Assembly (NCBI RefSeq): GCF_001641335.1
Contig: NZ_LVEM01000002.1
Coordinates: 909,663-973,662 of the forward strand
Source: Bradyrhizobium stylosanthis
GTDB taxonomy: Bacteria > Pseudomonadota > Alphaproteobacteria > Rhizobiales > Xanthobacteraceae
Reading direction: 5' to 3'
DNA: 64,000 bases
Positions 8,390 to 17,590 of this stretch are shown here, in pieces (within the stretch, counting starts at the first letter, position 1; every line of letters starts with the position of its first letter). The notes beneath the pieces are model-generated. The model was not told the DNA's origin, did not search any database, and saw only the letters and a list, made by a program, of their open reading frames with translations. The translations under genes and the position numbers were made by a program.

Positions 8390-8685
8390 AGCCGTTTACT
8401 CCGGCGCAATCGCCAGATCGGCCCTTGGGTCTTGTGACCTGAAATCTCCTCGCGGCTTTGAACCCGAGCGCAACGGCACGTCGCGCTGATGTCCCCCGCG
8501 CTTAATCCATTGCGCTTAGCACGAACTGCAGTCTGTCGGCGGCCCACCGCGGAGTTCATGGTCCGTGGTCGGGCGTCGCCCACGCAAATCCACGCGCAGC
8601 ATCAACAGGCCGGCACAACAGCCGCATCGAGATCGAACGAGTTGCACCGCATGTAAAGCGCAAAAGCCAGGACGGGAGATGGTCC
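8390..8685. other. Intergenic region after tRNA-Gly
   Basis: About 300 bases with no convincing gene. I see no clear terminator with a T run after the tRNA. The last bases (gacgggagatggtcc) form the ribosome-binding region of the DsrE-like gene starting at 8686. Confidence 0.6.
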
Positions 8686-9216
8686 ATGCCTGATGTACGA
8701 ATTCCTATCGTCACAGCCATGATTGCCACATTCGCGATCAGCCCGGCGTATCCGATGACCCCGACGCAACAGCAGCAGGGTTCGGCGATCTCGGCGCGGG
8801 CCATGGTCCCGAAGAAGCAAGCCGTCCGCCCGGCCAGGCCGGCGCCGCACCGGCTTGTGATCCAGGTCAACCAGAACGATCCCGCCGTGATGAATCTGGC
8901 GCTCAACAACGCGACCAACGTGCTCGACTACTACCGCAAGAAGGGCGAGGACGCCGATGTCGAGATCGTGGCGTTCGGCCCCGGGCTGCACATGCTGCGC
9001 AAGGACACGACGCCGGTCGCCGACCGCATTCACGCCATGAACGAGCTCGCCTTCCCCAGCAAGATCCGCTTCGCCGCATGCGGCGTCACCAGGGAAGGGA
9101 TGGAAAAGAAGGAAGGCAAGCCGCTGGAGCTGCTGCCGGAGGCCTCCATGGTGCCCTCCGGCGTCGTCCACATGATGGAGTTGCAGGAGAAGGGCTGGAG
9201 CTACGTCCGGCCGTAG
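8686..9216 (+). CDS. Exported DsrE/DsrF-like family protein
   Basis: A 176-residue protein with an N-terminal hydrophobic export signal (IVTAMIATFAISPAYP) followed by a roughly 110-residue DsrE fold. The fold shows RLVIQVNQNDPAVMNLALNN, a VEIVAFGPGLHML strand-turn, and a FAACGVTREGM segment carrying a single cysteine where DsrE proteins have their reactive residue. Cytoplasmic DsrE proteins relay sulfur; exported single-domain members are common near sulfur or redox genes, but their role is not settled. Start ATG 8686 follows gggagatggtcc. It begins a tight three-gene exported-protein set. Confidence 0.85.
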   Translation: MPDVRIPIVTAMIATFAISPAYPMTPTQQQQGSAISARAMVPKKQAVRPARPAPHRLVIQVNQNDPAVMNLALNNATNVLDYYRKKGEDADVEIVAFGPGLHMLRKDTTPVADRIHAMNELAFPSKIRFAACGVTREGMEKKEGKPLELLPEASMVPSGVVHMMELQEKGWSYVRP

Positions 9217-9240
9217 ACAGGCGAAGCATGGGAGGCCGCG

Positions 9241-10305
9241 ATGATGCGCAAGCTTCTGTTCATACTGGCCTTGTCGTTGCTCGCGCTGCCCGCTTCCGCG
9301 CAAAATGCCAACAGGGCCGGCGGTGAAAGACGCTCCGTCGAGCGCGCTGCACCTGCGCCGGCGCGCGTCAGGCGCGCGGCGCAACCCGTTCAACCGCGCA
9401 GCGCGGAAGCCGAGGTGAGGGACCGCGTCAATGCCGGCTCGGTCGGCCTTGCCGCCGGGTTGCTGGAAGGCGCGCCGCTCCGTTTCGCCACCGAGATCTC
9501 GCGCGTCGTCAACGAAGGCGGCAAGGTGAAGGTGCTTCCGATCGTGACGCGCGGGCCGACCGAGAACGTCAACGATCTGCTCTATCTCAAGGGGATCGAC
9601 GTCGCGATCATCAACAGCGATTCGCTCGATGAGTACCGCGCCCAGGTGCCGGAAATCGGAACCCGTATCGTCCATGTGATGAACCTGTTTCCGTCGGAGC
9701 TGCACGTCTTCGCGCGCCCGGAAATCAAGTCGCTCGCCGACCTCGCCGGCAAGAAGGTTAACTTCAACACGCAGGGCACCGCCGCCGCCTATTCGGGTCC
9801 GCTCATTTTCAGCCGCCTCGGTATCGCCGTCGAGAAGACCTTCGTGCCGCACCCGGTTGCACTCGAGCAGATGCGCAAGGGTGAGATGGCGGCCGTGGTC
9901 TTCGTCACCTCCAAGCCGGTGGACGCGTTCGTGAAGCGCAAATGGGACGAGGGCTTCAAGTTCCTGCCGGTACCCTTTGGCCCTGGACTGATCGATTATT
10001 ACGTGCCCGCTGCGCTGACGTCGGCCGACTATCCGGCACTGGTGCCGGCGGGGGAAACGATCGAGACGATCGCGGTGCCGACCGTTCTGGTCGCCTATAA
10101 CTGGACCCCGGGCTCGCCGCGCCATGATCGTGTGACCGCCTTCGTGAACGAGCTGTTCGGCAGGCTCGACGAGTTGCGCGTGTCCGGCTTCGATCCGAAA
10201 TGGAAGGATGCCGATCCCCAGGCCAGTGTTCCCGGACTGCAGCGCCTGAAGGCGGCCGAGAGCTGGCGGGATCCGCAGATGGCCAATCGGACGGCGCGTC
10301 CATGA
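9241..10305 (+). CDS. TAXI family TRAP-type solute-binding protein (orphan)
   Basis: A 354-residue periplasmic binding protein. It has a signal peptide (MMRKLLFILALSLLALPASA), a basic Ala/Pro/Arg-rich linker of about 40 residues, then a TAXI-type fold with NAGSVGLAAGLLEG, GIDVAIINSDSLDEY and GKKVNFNTQGTAAAYSG blocks. TAXI proteins normally deliver substrates to a fused TRAP permease, but no permease gene is adjacent. It starts 24 bp after the DsrE-like gene with gggagg upstream, and its stop overlaps the next start by 4 bp, so the three genes are probably one operon. The ligand is unknown. Confidence 0.88.
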   Translation: MMRKLLFILALSLLALPASAQNANRAGGERRSVERAAPAPARVRRAAQPVQPRSAEAEVRDRVNAGSVGLAAGLLEGAPLRFATEISRVVNEGGKVKVLPIVTRGPTENVNDLLYLKGIDVAIINSDSLDEYRAQVPEIGTRIVHVMNLFPSELHVFARPEIKSLADLAGKKVNFNTQGTAAAYSGPLIFSRLGIAVEKTFVPHPVALEQMRKGEMAAVVFVTSKPVDAFVKRKWDEGFKFLPVPFGPGLIDYYVPAALTSADYPALVPAGETIETIAVPTVLVAYNWTPGSPRHDRVTAFVNELFGRLDELRVSGFDPKWKDADPQASVPGLQRLKAAESWRDPQMANRTARP

Positions 10306-11114
10306 AGCGGCTCGCCGCTCTCCTGTTCGCCATGATCGAGATCGCGGAAGCCCACGGTCAATCCGCGTCCAGCACCCTGAAGGGCCTCGACGAGTGCTTC
10401 GCGCAGACGCGCAACGCCGAGGCTGCCTGCGATCAGGCCGGCAGCGACAACGCGGCGCGTCTTGCCTGCAGGTTGAAGGCGCACAGCGCGGAGAAGCAAT
10501 GCCTCGATCGTCTGTTTGCCGGCAAGGACGAGGCCGCGCCGACTGGCGAAGTGCCTGCGAAGCCGCGCGTCCGTGCGCCGCCCGGGCCGGCCGCATCCGA
10601 GCCGCCGGCGGCGGCGGCGCGTCCCAATCAGGATGATCAGACCGCAGCATTGCCGGCCGCACGGGGATGGCTGATCAGCGAGACCACGTCGCCGCGGGAC
10701 TTCTCGCCGCTGTTCGTGGCGAAGCTGTACGCGCTTCTTCCTGTTCCCGCCGACGCGCCCCAGACCCTGGTCCTGCGATGCCGGAACCAGCGGACCGAGA
10801 TGTCGCTCGGCGCCAACGGCGTCTGGCGCGCCGCGCGCGGCGGTGACGTCGAGGTCGTGATGTCCTCCGATCAGGCGGCGGCAAGAGCGCTGCGCTGGCG
10901 ATTGGCGGTCGATGGCCGCACCGCCTTCATGACCGACGATCCGGTCGATCTGATCCGCGCGCTCGACGGCGGGCGGATGTCGGTTGCCGTGACCGACGGC
11001 ACGGGGCGCACCATCAGCGCGACCTTCGACCTCGCCGGTCTCGACAGTGTCCGCGCCAGGCTTGCGAATGCCTGCCGCTGGCCGAATGCGACGCTGGAAT
11101 CGCGCGGGCGGTGA
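10302..11114 (+). CDS. Exported protein with TagO/VasI-like C-terminal domain
   Basis: A 270-residue protein translationally coupled to the TAXI gene through an ATGA overlap. The N-terminus is a short weak signal (LAALLFAMIEIAEAHGQS), followed by a cysteine-containing helical part (ECFAQTRNAEAACDQA, RLACRLKAHSAEKQC), a Pro/Ala linker and a beta-rich domain from about residue 120 (GWLISETTSPRDFSPLFV, TLVLRCRNQRTEMSL). That last domain resembles the type VI secretion accessory family TagO/VasI by layout, including the LxCR strand. No type VI genes are present here, so the resemblance may be only structural. Confidence in the domain name is low. Confidence 0.7.
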   Translation: MKRLAALLFAMIEIAEAHGQSASSTLKGLDECFAQTRNAEAACDQAGSDNAARLACRLKAHSAEKQCLDRLFAGKDEAAPTGEVPAKPRVRAPPGPAASEPPAAAARPNQDDQTAALPAARGWLISETTSPRDFSPLFVAKLYALLPVPADAPQTLVLRCRNQRTEMSLGANGVWRAARGGDVEVVMSSDQAAARALRWRLAVDGRTAFMTDDPVDLIRALDGGRMSVAVTDGTGRTISATFDLAGLDSVRARLANACRWPNATLESRGR

Positions 11115-11251
11115 CGGCATCCGGCTTGCGGCCGTCCCGCGTCGCGCTAAGATTCCAATATATTAGCTTCTTGCGCCCGGCACGTGCGCCTCGCCCGGCC
11201 TAAGCTGCCCTCGCCCTGACGGGTGCGGTCCTCGTGTCGGGCAATGTTCGG

Positions 11252-11842
11252 ATGACAATCATGGACCAGCAGAAACTCGACCGCGCGATCGGTCGTCGCT
11301 TGAAAACGCTCCGGACACAGGCGGGCATGACGTTGAATGAACTTGCAGCGCGCTCCGGCGTCAGCCGGGCCATGATCGGGCGAGTGGAGCGGGCGCAGAG
11401 CAGCGCGACCGCGGCGCTGCTGAACAAGCTCTGCGCGGCGCTCGACGTGACCCTCAGCGACGTCGTAGCGCTCGCGGAGAAGCCGCCGGAGCGCCTGATG
11501 CGGCTAGCCGACCAGCCGCATTGGCGCGATCCCGACAGCGGCTACCGCCGGCGTCACGCCTCGCCGCCGGATGCGGCCAGCGGCATCGAGATCATCGTCG
11601 TCGACCTGCCGGCCGGCGCGCGCGTGTCCTACAGCCCGTGGGGCCGCAGCGCCTTCACCCAGCAGCTCCTGATGCTGGAGGGGGCGGTCTGTGTGCATAT
11701 CGACGCCAAGACCGTGCGCCTGCGCGACGGCGACTGTCTCGACTTCGACGTGATGCGTGCCGTGACCTTCGAGAACGAAACCAAACAGGATGCGCGCTAC
11801 GTCATCATCACGCGGCGCGGCACTTCTTACGGGAAAATGTGA
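11252..11842 (+). CDS. XRE family regulator with C-terminal cupin domain
   Basis: A 196-residue regulator. Residues about 10-65 form a helix-turn-helix (RLKTLRTQAGMTLNELAARS, VSRAMIGRVERAQSS), and the C-terminal 110 residues form a cupin (GRSAFTQQLLMLEGAVCVHI, LRDGDCLDFDV). In this architecture the cupin senses a small ligand and the HTH represses nearby genes. The start is uncertain: ATG 11252 and ATG 11261 are both plausible, and neither has a strong ribosome site. The stop codon overlaps the start of the downstream acetyltransferase, which is therefore the likely regulated partner. Confidence 0.88.
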   Translation: MTIMDQQKLDRAIGRRLKTLRTQAGMTLNELAARSGVSRAMIGRVERAQSSATAALLNKLCAALDVTLSDVVALAEKPPERLMRLADQPHWRDPDSGYRRRHASPPDAASGIEIIVVDLPAGARVSYSPWGRSAFTQQLLMLEGAVCVHIDAKTVRLRDGDCLDFDVMRAVTFENETKQDARYVIITRRGTSYGKM

Positions 11843-12354
11843 TGCCGCTGGTCGTACGGGATGCCACGCTGGAAGATGCGGAGGATATTCTCGCCATCTA
11901 CAACTACGCCGCGGTCCACACCACGGCGGTCTGGACCGACGGCCCGGCCGATCTCGCCTCGCGGCGCGCATGGATGTCCGCGCGGCAGGAGGCCGGCTAC
12001 CCCGTGCTGGTCGCGATGAAGGGCAGGGACGTGGTCGGTTTCGCGTCGTTCGGCGATTTCCGTCCCTTTCCCGGCTATCGCCACACGGTCGAGAACTCCA
12101 TCTATGTCGACCAGCGGCACCACCGGGCGGGCATCGGCCGCAGCCTGATGATCGCGCTGATCGAGCGCGCCACGCTGCTGAACAAGCACATCATGGTTGC
12201 GGCGATCGAGGCCTCGAATTCCGCCTCGATTGCGCTGCACGCCTCGTTTGGCTTTGCCGAGGTCGGCCGTATGCCCGAAGTCGGCAGCAAGTTCGGCCGC
12301 TGGCTCGATATGGTCTTGATGCAGAAGCAACTGGCAGGTGACGTCAAGCCATGA
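11842..12354 (+). CDS. GNAT N-acetyltransferase, phosphinothricin-acetyltransferase type
   Basis: A 170-residue acetyl-CoA-dependent N-acetyltransferase. It begins PLVVRDATLEDAEDILAIYN, and the acetyl-CoA loop motif RHHRAGIGRSLMIALI (RxxGxG/A type) is intact. The ENSIYVDQRHHR stretch and the SIALHASFGFAEVGRM C-terminal part match the Pat/Bar/MnaT group, which acetylate phosphinothricin, methionine sulfoximine or related amines. The real substrate is not determinable. Its start overlaps the regulator stop (TGATG), and its end overlaps the next acetyltransferase by 4 bp. Confidence 0.9.
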   Translation: MPLVVRDATLEDAEDILAIYNYAAVHTTAVWTDGPADLASRRAWMSARQEAGYPVLVAMKGRDVVGFASFGDFRPFPGYRHTVENSIYVDQRHHRAGIGRSLMIALIERATLLNKHIMVAAIEASNSASIALHASFGFAEVGRMPEVGSKFGRWLDMVLMQKQLAGDVKP

Positions 12355-12821
12355 CGATGCAGATCCGCACCGGCGACACTTTCGATCCGCGCGTCATCGC
12401 GCTGCTCGATTATCACGTCACGGCCGCACGGGCGCAGACCGCGCCGGGCAGCGCGCATGCGCTCAATCTGGCGGGCCTTCGCGCCAGCGACGTCGAGTTC
12501 TGGACCGGCTGGGACGGCGAGACGCTGGTCGCCACCGGCGCATTGAAGACGCTTTCGACCGGCCACGGCGAGGTGAAGTCGATGCACACGCTGCAGACCA
12601 CCCGGCGGCGCGGCTTTGGCGGCCAGATGCTACGCCACATCATCACGGAGAGCTGCGCGCGCGGCTTGAGCCGGCTCAGCCTCGAGACCGGCTCGTGGGA
12701 TTATTTCAAGCCGGCGCACGCGCTCTACCAGGCGCATGGCTTTGTGCCCTGCGGCCCGTTCGCGGGCTATGTCGACGACCCCAACAGTCTGTACCTGACG
12801 CTCGACCTGACCGCGGGCTGA
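12351..12821 (+). CDS. GNAT N-acetyltransferase (second of pair)
   Basis: A 156-residue acetyltransferase of a different GNAT subgroup from its neighbour. It contains the acetyl-CoA site TRRRGFGGQMLRHIITE and the C-terminal KPAHALYQAHGFVPCGPF block common to the YjaB/PhnO/ElaA-like proteins. The strand GALKTLSTGHGEVKSMHTL precedes the cofactor loop as in family members. Translation is coupled to the upstream gene through ATGA. The pair under one cupin regulator suggests modification of the same class of amine compound. Confidence 0.88.
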   Translation: MTMQIRTGDTFDPRVIALLDYHVTAARAQTAPGSAHALNLAGLRASDVEFWTGWDGETLVATGALKTLSTGHGEVKSMHTLQTTRRRGFGGQMLRHIITESCARGLSRLSLETGSWDYFKPAHALYQAHGFVPCGPFAGYVDDPNSLYLTLDLTAG

Positions 12822-12922
12822 TCCGCGGGCCCGGCTGGCCTGATTCAACCCGGGCACGAAAACGTTCTCTCGTCCCTCAAAATGAGTTGCGTACCTCAAA
12901 ACACCTCTGCTAGCCTTCAGCC

Positions 12923-13963
12923 ATGGCCGAGACGCTCACCACCACCGCGCTGACGCTGAAGGACATCGCCCGCGAGGCGGGCGTCAGTCTCGCGACCGTG
13001 GACCGCGTCCTGCACAACCGCCCGGGCGTACGGCCGGACACGGTCCGCCGCGTCAGGGAGGCGATCGACCGCAACGCCTTCCAGCCGCATGTGGCCGCCG
13101 CGGAGCTCGCGCGCAGCCGGGCCCGCCGCTTCGCCTTCGTGATGCCGTCGGGTCCGAACCCGTTCATGCAGCAGATCGAGGCCTATCTCGGCGAGATGTC
13201 GGGCTGGCTCTCGGCCCGCCGCCTCAAGGTCGAGATGATCGCCACCGACGTGTTCGATCCGTCCGTGCTGGCGGCCTCGCTGGAGGCGCTGTCCGGCGAC
13301 TACGACGGGGTTGCCGCGGTGGCGCTGGATCATCCGACCGTCCGCGCCGCGATCAACGACCTCGTCGATGCCGGCACCAAGGTGGTCACGCTGGTCTCGG
13401 ACGTGCCGTCGTCGCGCCGCCACCATTATGTCGGCATCGACAACATCGCGGCGGGGCGCACCGCCGGCGCGCTGGTCGGCCGGCTGGCCGGCGGGCGCGC
13501 GGGCAAGGTTGCCGTCGTCGCGGGATCGCAGGGCCTGCGTGACCATGCCGAGCGCATCTTCGGCTTCAACCAGGTGATGGCCGCCGAATTCCCCGATCTC
13601 AGCGTGCTGCCGGTGCTCGAAGGGCGCGACGAGGATTCGCGTTCGGAGCAAGTGCTGGCGAGGTTGTTGGGCAGGCATGCTGACATTGTCGGCCTCTACA
13701 ACGTCGGCGCCGGCACGCAGGGCGTCGCGCAGGCGTTGAGCGAGGCCGGCCGCGACAAGGTCGTCTTTGTCGGGCACGACGTCACTGCGTTGACGCGCCG
13801 GCTGCTGTTGCAGGGTGTGATGGATGCCGCGATCTCGCAGAATCCGGGACACGAGGCGCGCGCCGCCGTGCGCGTGCTGCTGGCGCTCGCCCGCGGCGAG
13901 CCGATCCTGCGCGAGCAGGAGAAGATCAGGATCGACATCGTGATGCGGGACAATCTGCCTTAG
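12923..13963 (+). CDS. LacI family sugar-responsive transcriptional regulator
   Basis: A 346-residue LacI/GalR repressor. The N-terminal HTH and hinge are LTLKDIAREAGVSLATVDRV and an LHNRPGVR turn, followed by a periplasmic-binding-protein-like sugar sensor. The VDRVLHNRPGVRPDTVRRV type of hinge is usual in rhizobial ABC-sugar operon regulators such as FrcR and AglR. It is the first gene upstream of the xylB-xylA-ABC operon on the same strand and is presumably its local regulator. I could not identify a convincing operator by eye in the 101-bp upstream gap or the 78-bp gap to xylB. Confidence 0.92.
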   Translation: MAETLTTTALTLKDIAREAGVSLATVDRVLHNRPGVRPDTVRRVREAIDRNAFQPHVAAAELARSRARRFAFVMPSGPNPFMQQIEAYLGEMSGWLSARRLKVEMIATDVFDPSVLAASLEALSGDYDGVAAVALDHPTVRAAINDLVDAGTKVVTLVSDVPSSRRHHYVGIDNIAAGRTAGALVGRLAGGRAGKVAVVAGSQGLRDHAERIFGFNQVMAAEFPDLSVLPVLEGRDEDSRSEQVLARLLGRHADIVGLYNVGAGTQGVAQALSEAGRDKVVFVGHDVTALTRRLLLQGVMDAAISQNPGHEARAAVRVLLALARGEPILREQEKIRIDIVMRDNLP

Positions 13964-14041
13964 CGGCGGAATGTCGAACGGCAATTTGCGGGGAAGGCGG
14001 CACCAAGCCCGCCCATCGCGACAGGCAAAAGGGAGGGTGGT

Positions 14042-15496
14042 GTGTATCTCGGACTGGACATCGGCACATCCGGTGTGAAGGCGGTGCTCGTCAACGAAGC
14101 CGGCGCGGTGATCGCGACGGCGTCGCGCGAGCTTGCGCTGTCGCATCCGGCGCCGCTGTGGTCCGAGCAGGATCCCGATGCCTGGGTCGAGGGCGTGATC
14201 GGCGCGGTCGACGATCTCGCCAGCCGCCATCCGCGCGAGGTTGCTGCGGTCGCCGGCATCGGGCTGTCGGGCCAGATGCACGGCGCGACGCTGCTCGGCG
14301 AGGATGGCCGGCCGCTGCGTCCCGCCATCCTCTGGAACGATGGCCGTTCGCAGGCCGAATGCGTCGCGCTGGAACGGCGCTGTCCGTCGCTGCACATGAT
14401 CGCCGGCAATCTGGCGATGCCCGGCTTCACCGCGCCAAAGCTGCTCTGGGTCGCGCGACACGAGCCGAAAATCTTCTCGCGCGTCGCAAAGGTGCTGCTG
14501 CCGAAAGCCTATGTCCGCTATCGCCTGACCGGCGAGATGGTCGAGGACATGTCGGATGCCGCCGGCACGCTGTGGCTCGATGTCGGCGAGCGCCGCTGGT
14601 CGGCGCTGCTGCTGCACGCGACTGGCCTCGATCTGCATCACATGCCTCGCCTCGTCGAGGGCAGCGAGGTCAGCGCCGTGCTCGCGCCGGACTACGCGCA
14701 GCGCTGGGGCATGGCGAAGAACGTTGTGGTGGCCGGCGGCGCCGGCGACAACGCGGCGAGCGCGATCGGGCTTGGTGCGATTGCGCCGGGCGATGCCTTC
14801 CTGTCGCTGGGAACGTCTGGCGTGCTGTTCCGCGTCACCGACCGCTTCGCGCCGGCGCCGGCGTCCGCCGTGCATGCCTTCTGCCACGCGCTGCCCGGGC
14901 TCTGGCACCAGATGGGCGTGATGCTGTCGGCGGCGGCTTCGCTCGCCTGGCTCTCCGGCGTGATGGAGACGCCCGCCGCTGCGCTGCTGGCGCCGCTCGG
15001 CGAGCGTGTCGACGGGCCGAGCCCGGTCAAATTCCTGCCCTATCTCGATGGCGAGCGTACGCCGCACAACGATGCCGCCGCCAGCGGCGCCTTCGTCGGC
15101 CTGCGTGGAGCGACCTCCCGCAACCAGCTCGTCCAGGCCGTGCTCGAGGGCGTCGCCTTCGCGGCGCGCGACAATCTGGCAGCCTTGAGCGCGGCGAGCG
15201 GGCCGATCGGCGAAGTCGATCTCGTCGGCGGCGGCTCGCGCTCGCCGTTGTGGGCGCAGATCTGCGCCGACGTGCTCGGCATTCCCGTCCATCGCGTCGA
15301 GGAAGGCGAGGTCGGCGCTGCGCTCGGCGCCGCCAGGCTCGGCCGACTTGCCGCTACCGGAGAAGATCCCGCCGAAGTCTGCACCCGCCCGCGGCGGCTT
15401 GCGAGCTTCGCGCCTCGCCCGTCCGTCACCGCCGCCTATGACGACGCCTATCGCCGCTGGCGCGCGCTCTATCCCGCATTGAAGGAGACTCTTTAA
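14042..15496 (+). CDS. xylB: Xylulokinase
   Basis: A 484-residue FGGY-family kinase that phosphorylates D-xylulose to xylulose 5-phosphate. The N-terminal phosphate loop is YLGLDIGTSGVKAVLV, followed by GIGLSGQMHGATLL, the xylulokinase signature, and a C-terminal actin-like half with GDAFLSLGTSGVL and VDLVGGGSRSPLWAQI. The length matches the family. It uses a GTG start at 14042 with gggagggtg just upstream. The stop is immediately followed by the xylA start, so the two are translationally linked. Confidence 0.95.
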   Translation: MYLGLDIGTSGVKAVLVNEAGAVIATASRELALSHPAPLWSEQDPDAWVEGVIGAVDDLASRHPREVAAVAGIGLSGQMHGATLLGEDGRPLRPAILWNDGRSQAECVALERRCPSLHMIAGNLAMPGFTAPKLLWVARHEPKIFSRVAKVLLPKAYVRYRLTGEMVEDMSDAAGTLWLDVGERRWSALLLHATGLDLHHMPRLVEGSEVSAVLAPDYAQRWGMAKNVVVAGGAGDNAASAIGLGAIAPGDAFLSLGTSGVLFRVTDRFAPAPASAVHAFCHALPGLWHQMGVMLSAAASLAWLSGVMETPAAALLAPLGERVDGPSPVKFLPYLDGERTPHNDAAASGAFVGLRGATSRNQLVQAVLEGVAFAARDNLAALSAASGPIGEVDLVGGGSRSPLWAQICADVLGIPVHRVEEGEVGAALGAARLGRLAATGEDPAEVCTRPRRLASFAPRPSVTAAYDDAYRRWRALYPALKETL

Positions 15497-16819
15497 GTGA
15501 ACGCGTCATCCAAATTCTTCGATGCAACCACGCCCATCGCCTTTGCCGGCAAGGATGCGGCGAACACGCATGCCTTCCGCTGGTACGATAAGGACCGCAT
15601 CATCCACGGCCGCAGGCTGGAGGATCACCTGCGCTTTGCGGTCTGCTACTGGCATTCGCTGTGCTGGCCGGGCGGCGATCCCTTCGGCGGCGAGACCTTC
15701 CTGCGGCCCTGGCACCACGGCACCGATGCGATGGCCATGGCGCGCGCCAAGGCCGATATCGCTTTCGAGCTGTTCCGCCTGCTGGACGTGCCCTTCTTCA
15801 CCTTCCACGACGTCGATGCGGCGCCGGAAGGCAATTCGCTCGGCGAATCCGTGGCCAACCTCAATGCCATCGCCGATGTCTTCGAGCAGAAGATGGCATC
15901 AGCTAAGGTCCGCCTGCTCTGGGGCACCGCGAACCTGTTCACGCATCGCCGCTACATGGCGGGCGCCGCGACCAATCCGGACCCCGATGTCTTCACCTAC
16001 GCGGCCGGCCAGGTCCGCGCCGCGCTGGAGGTGACGCACCGGCTGGGCGGGCAGAACTATGTGCTGTGGGGCGGCCGCGAAGGCTACGAGACGCTGCTCA
16101 ACACCGATCTGAAGCGCGAGCTCGACCAACTCGGCCGCTTCATCTCGCTCGTCGTCGAGCACAAGCACAAGATCGGCTTCAAGGGGCCGCTCCTGATCGA
16201 GCCGAAGCCGAAGGAGCCGACCAAGCATCAATATGATTTCGACGTCGCCACCTGCTACGGTTTCCTCGAACGCTACGACCTGCTCAAGGACGTCAAGCTC
16301 AACATCGAGCAGAACCACGCCATCCTCGCCGGTCACTCCTTCCATCACGAGGTCGCGCTGGCCGAGGCGCTCGGCGTGTTCGGCTCGCTCGATATCAACC
16401 GCGGCGACGATCTGCTCGGTTGGGACACCGACCAGTTCGCGATGAACGTCGGCGAGCTGGCGCTGGTGTTCCACGAGATCCTGAACCGCGGCGGCTTCAC
16501 CACGGGCGGGCTCAATTTCGACGCAAAAATCCGCCGCCAGTCGATCGATCCTGACGATCTGATCCACGCCCATGTCGGCTCGATGGATGCCTGCGCGCGT
16601 GCGTTCCTCGCCGCTGCCGACATGCTCGATGCAGGGGCCCTGACCGCGCCGCTCGCCACGCGCTACGACGGATGGGCCGGCCCCGAGGGCCGCGCCATTC
16701 TCGGCGGCCAGCGTTCGCTCGCCGATCTCGCCGACCGCGCGATGGGCGCCGGATTCGATCCGCAGCCGCGTTCGGGGCGGCAGGAATATCTGGAATCCCT
16801 GGTCAACCGCTACGTCTGA
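15497..16819 (+). CDS. xylA: Xylose isomerase
   Basis: A 440-residue enzyme that interconverts D-xylose and D-xylulose, using divalent metals in a TIM barrel. Conserved landmarks are all present: [13 protein letters not shown] with the catalytic His-Asp pair, [36 protein letters not shown] and [19 protein letters not shown]. It is the long (class II) form, with the expected roughly 45-residue N-terminal extension. The GTG start at 15497 directly abuts the xylB stop codon, with ggagact as ribosome site. With xylB it completes the isomerase route of xylose entry into the pentose phosphate pathway. Confidence 0.97.
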   Translation: MNASSKFFDATTPIAFAGKDAANTHAFRWYDKDRIIHGRRLEDHLRFAVCYWHSLCWPGGDPFGGETFLRPWHHGTDAMAMARAKADIAFELFRLLDVPFFTFHDVDAAPEGNSLGESVANLNAIADVFEQKMASAKVRLLWGTANLFTHRRYMAGAATNPDPDVFTYAAGQVRAALEVTHRLGGQNYVLWGGREGYETLLNTDLKRELDQLGRFISLVVEHKHKIGFKGPLLIEPKPKEPTKHQYDFDVATCYGFLERYDLLKDVKLNIEQNHAILAGHSFHHEVALAEALGVFGSLDINRGDDLLGWDTDQFAMNVGELALVFHEILNRGGFTTGGLNFDAKIRRQSIDPDDLIHAHVGSMDACARAFLAAADMLDAGALTAPLATRYDGWAGPEGRAILGGQRSLADLADRAMGAGFDPQPRSGRQEYLESLVNRYV

Positions 16820-16831
16820 GGAAGGCCGCTG

Positions 16832-17590
16832 ATGGCAAGCGCTGACGCAACACCGGTCCTCGAGCTCTCCGGCATCGGCAAGGAGTTCGGCGCGATCCGC
16901 GCACTGCACGATGTCGACATGCAGGTCCTTCCGGGCGAGGTGGTCGGCCTGATGGGCGACAACGGCGCCGGCAAGTCCACGCTGGTCAAGATCATCGCCG
17001 GCAATTTCCGCCCGACCCATGGCGAGATGCGCTTTGCCGGCAGCGCGGTCCATTTCAACCGCCCCGTCGATGCCCGCGCTGTCGGCATCGAGGTGGTCTA
17101 TCAGGACCTCGCACTCGCCGACAATCTGACCGCGGCGGCGAACGTGTTTCTCGGCCGCGAGCTGAAGCGCAGATTCGGTCCCATCGCGCTGCTCGACCAC
17201 AAGGCGATGGCGGCGCGCGCGCTGGAGCTGTTCGGCGAGCTGCGCTCGGAGACGCGCCCCGACGATCTCGTCAAGCAGATGTCCGGTGGTCAGCGCCAGG
17301 CGGTCGCGATCGCGCGCACCAGGCTCTCCAATGCGCGGCTGGTGATGATGGACGAGCCGACCGCCGCGATCTCGGTGCGCCAGGTCGAGCAGGTGCTCGG
17401 GCTGATCCACCGGCTGAAGGAGCAGGGCGTCGCCGTGATGCTGATCTCGCACCGCATGCCCGACGTGTTCGCGGTGTGCGACCGCGTCATCGTCATGCGC
17501 CGCGGCGAGAAGCGCGCCGACAAGCCGATCCACGAGACCTCGCCGGAGGAAGTCACCGCCCTCATCACCGGCGCGAAGGAGGCGGCGTGA
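16832..17590 (+). CDS. Sugar ABC transporter ATP-binding protein (single NBD)
   Basis: A 252-residue ABC ATPase. Walker A is GDNGAGKST, the signature is MSGGQRQAVAIAR, and Walker B is LVMMDEPT, followed by the H-loop ISHRMPDVF. Sugar importers of the XylG/RbsA type carry two fused nucleotide-binding domains in about 500 residues; this one has a single domain, like FrcA, and presumably works as a homodimer. It starts 12 bp after xylA, and its stop overlaps the permease start (TGATG). It energises uptake for this operon's sugar. Confidence 0.93.
   Translation: MASADATPVLELSGIGKEFGAIRALHDVDMQVLPGEVVGLMGDNGAGKSTLVKIIAGNFRPTHGEMRFAGSAVHFNRPVDARAVGIEVVYQDLALADNLTAAANVFLGRELKRRFGPIALLDHKAMAARALELFGELRSETRPDDLVKQMSGGQRQAVAIARTRLSNARLVMMDEPTAAISVRQVEQVLGLIHRLKEQGVAVMLISHRMPDVFAVCDRVIVMRRGEKRADKPIHETSPEEVTALITGAKEAA

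Noticed and set aside
8233..8583. Minus-strand open frame of 116 codons across the tRNA-Gly gene
   Set aside because: Its middle is the antisense translation of the tRNA; no ribosome site and no protein family.
12917..15292. Long minus-strand frame of 791 codons
   Set aside because: It lies opposite the LacI and xylB genes, is Arg/Ala/Asp-rich, and has no recognisable domain; a shadow frame due to high GC.
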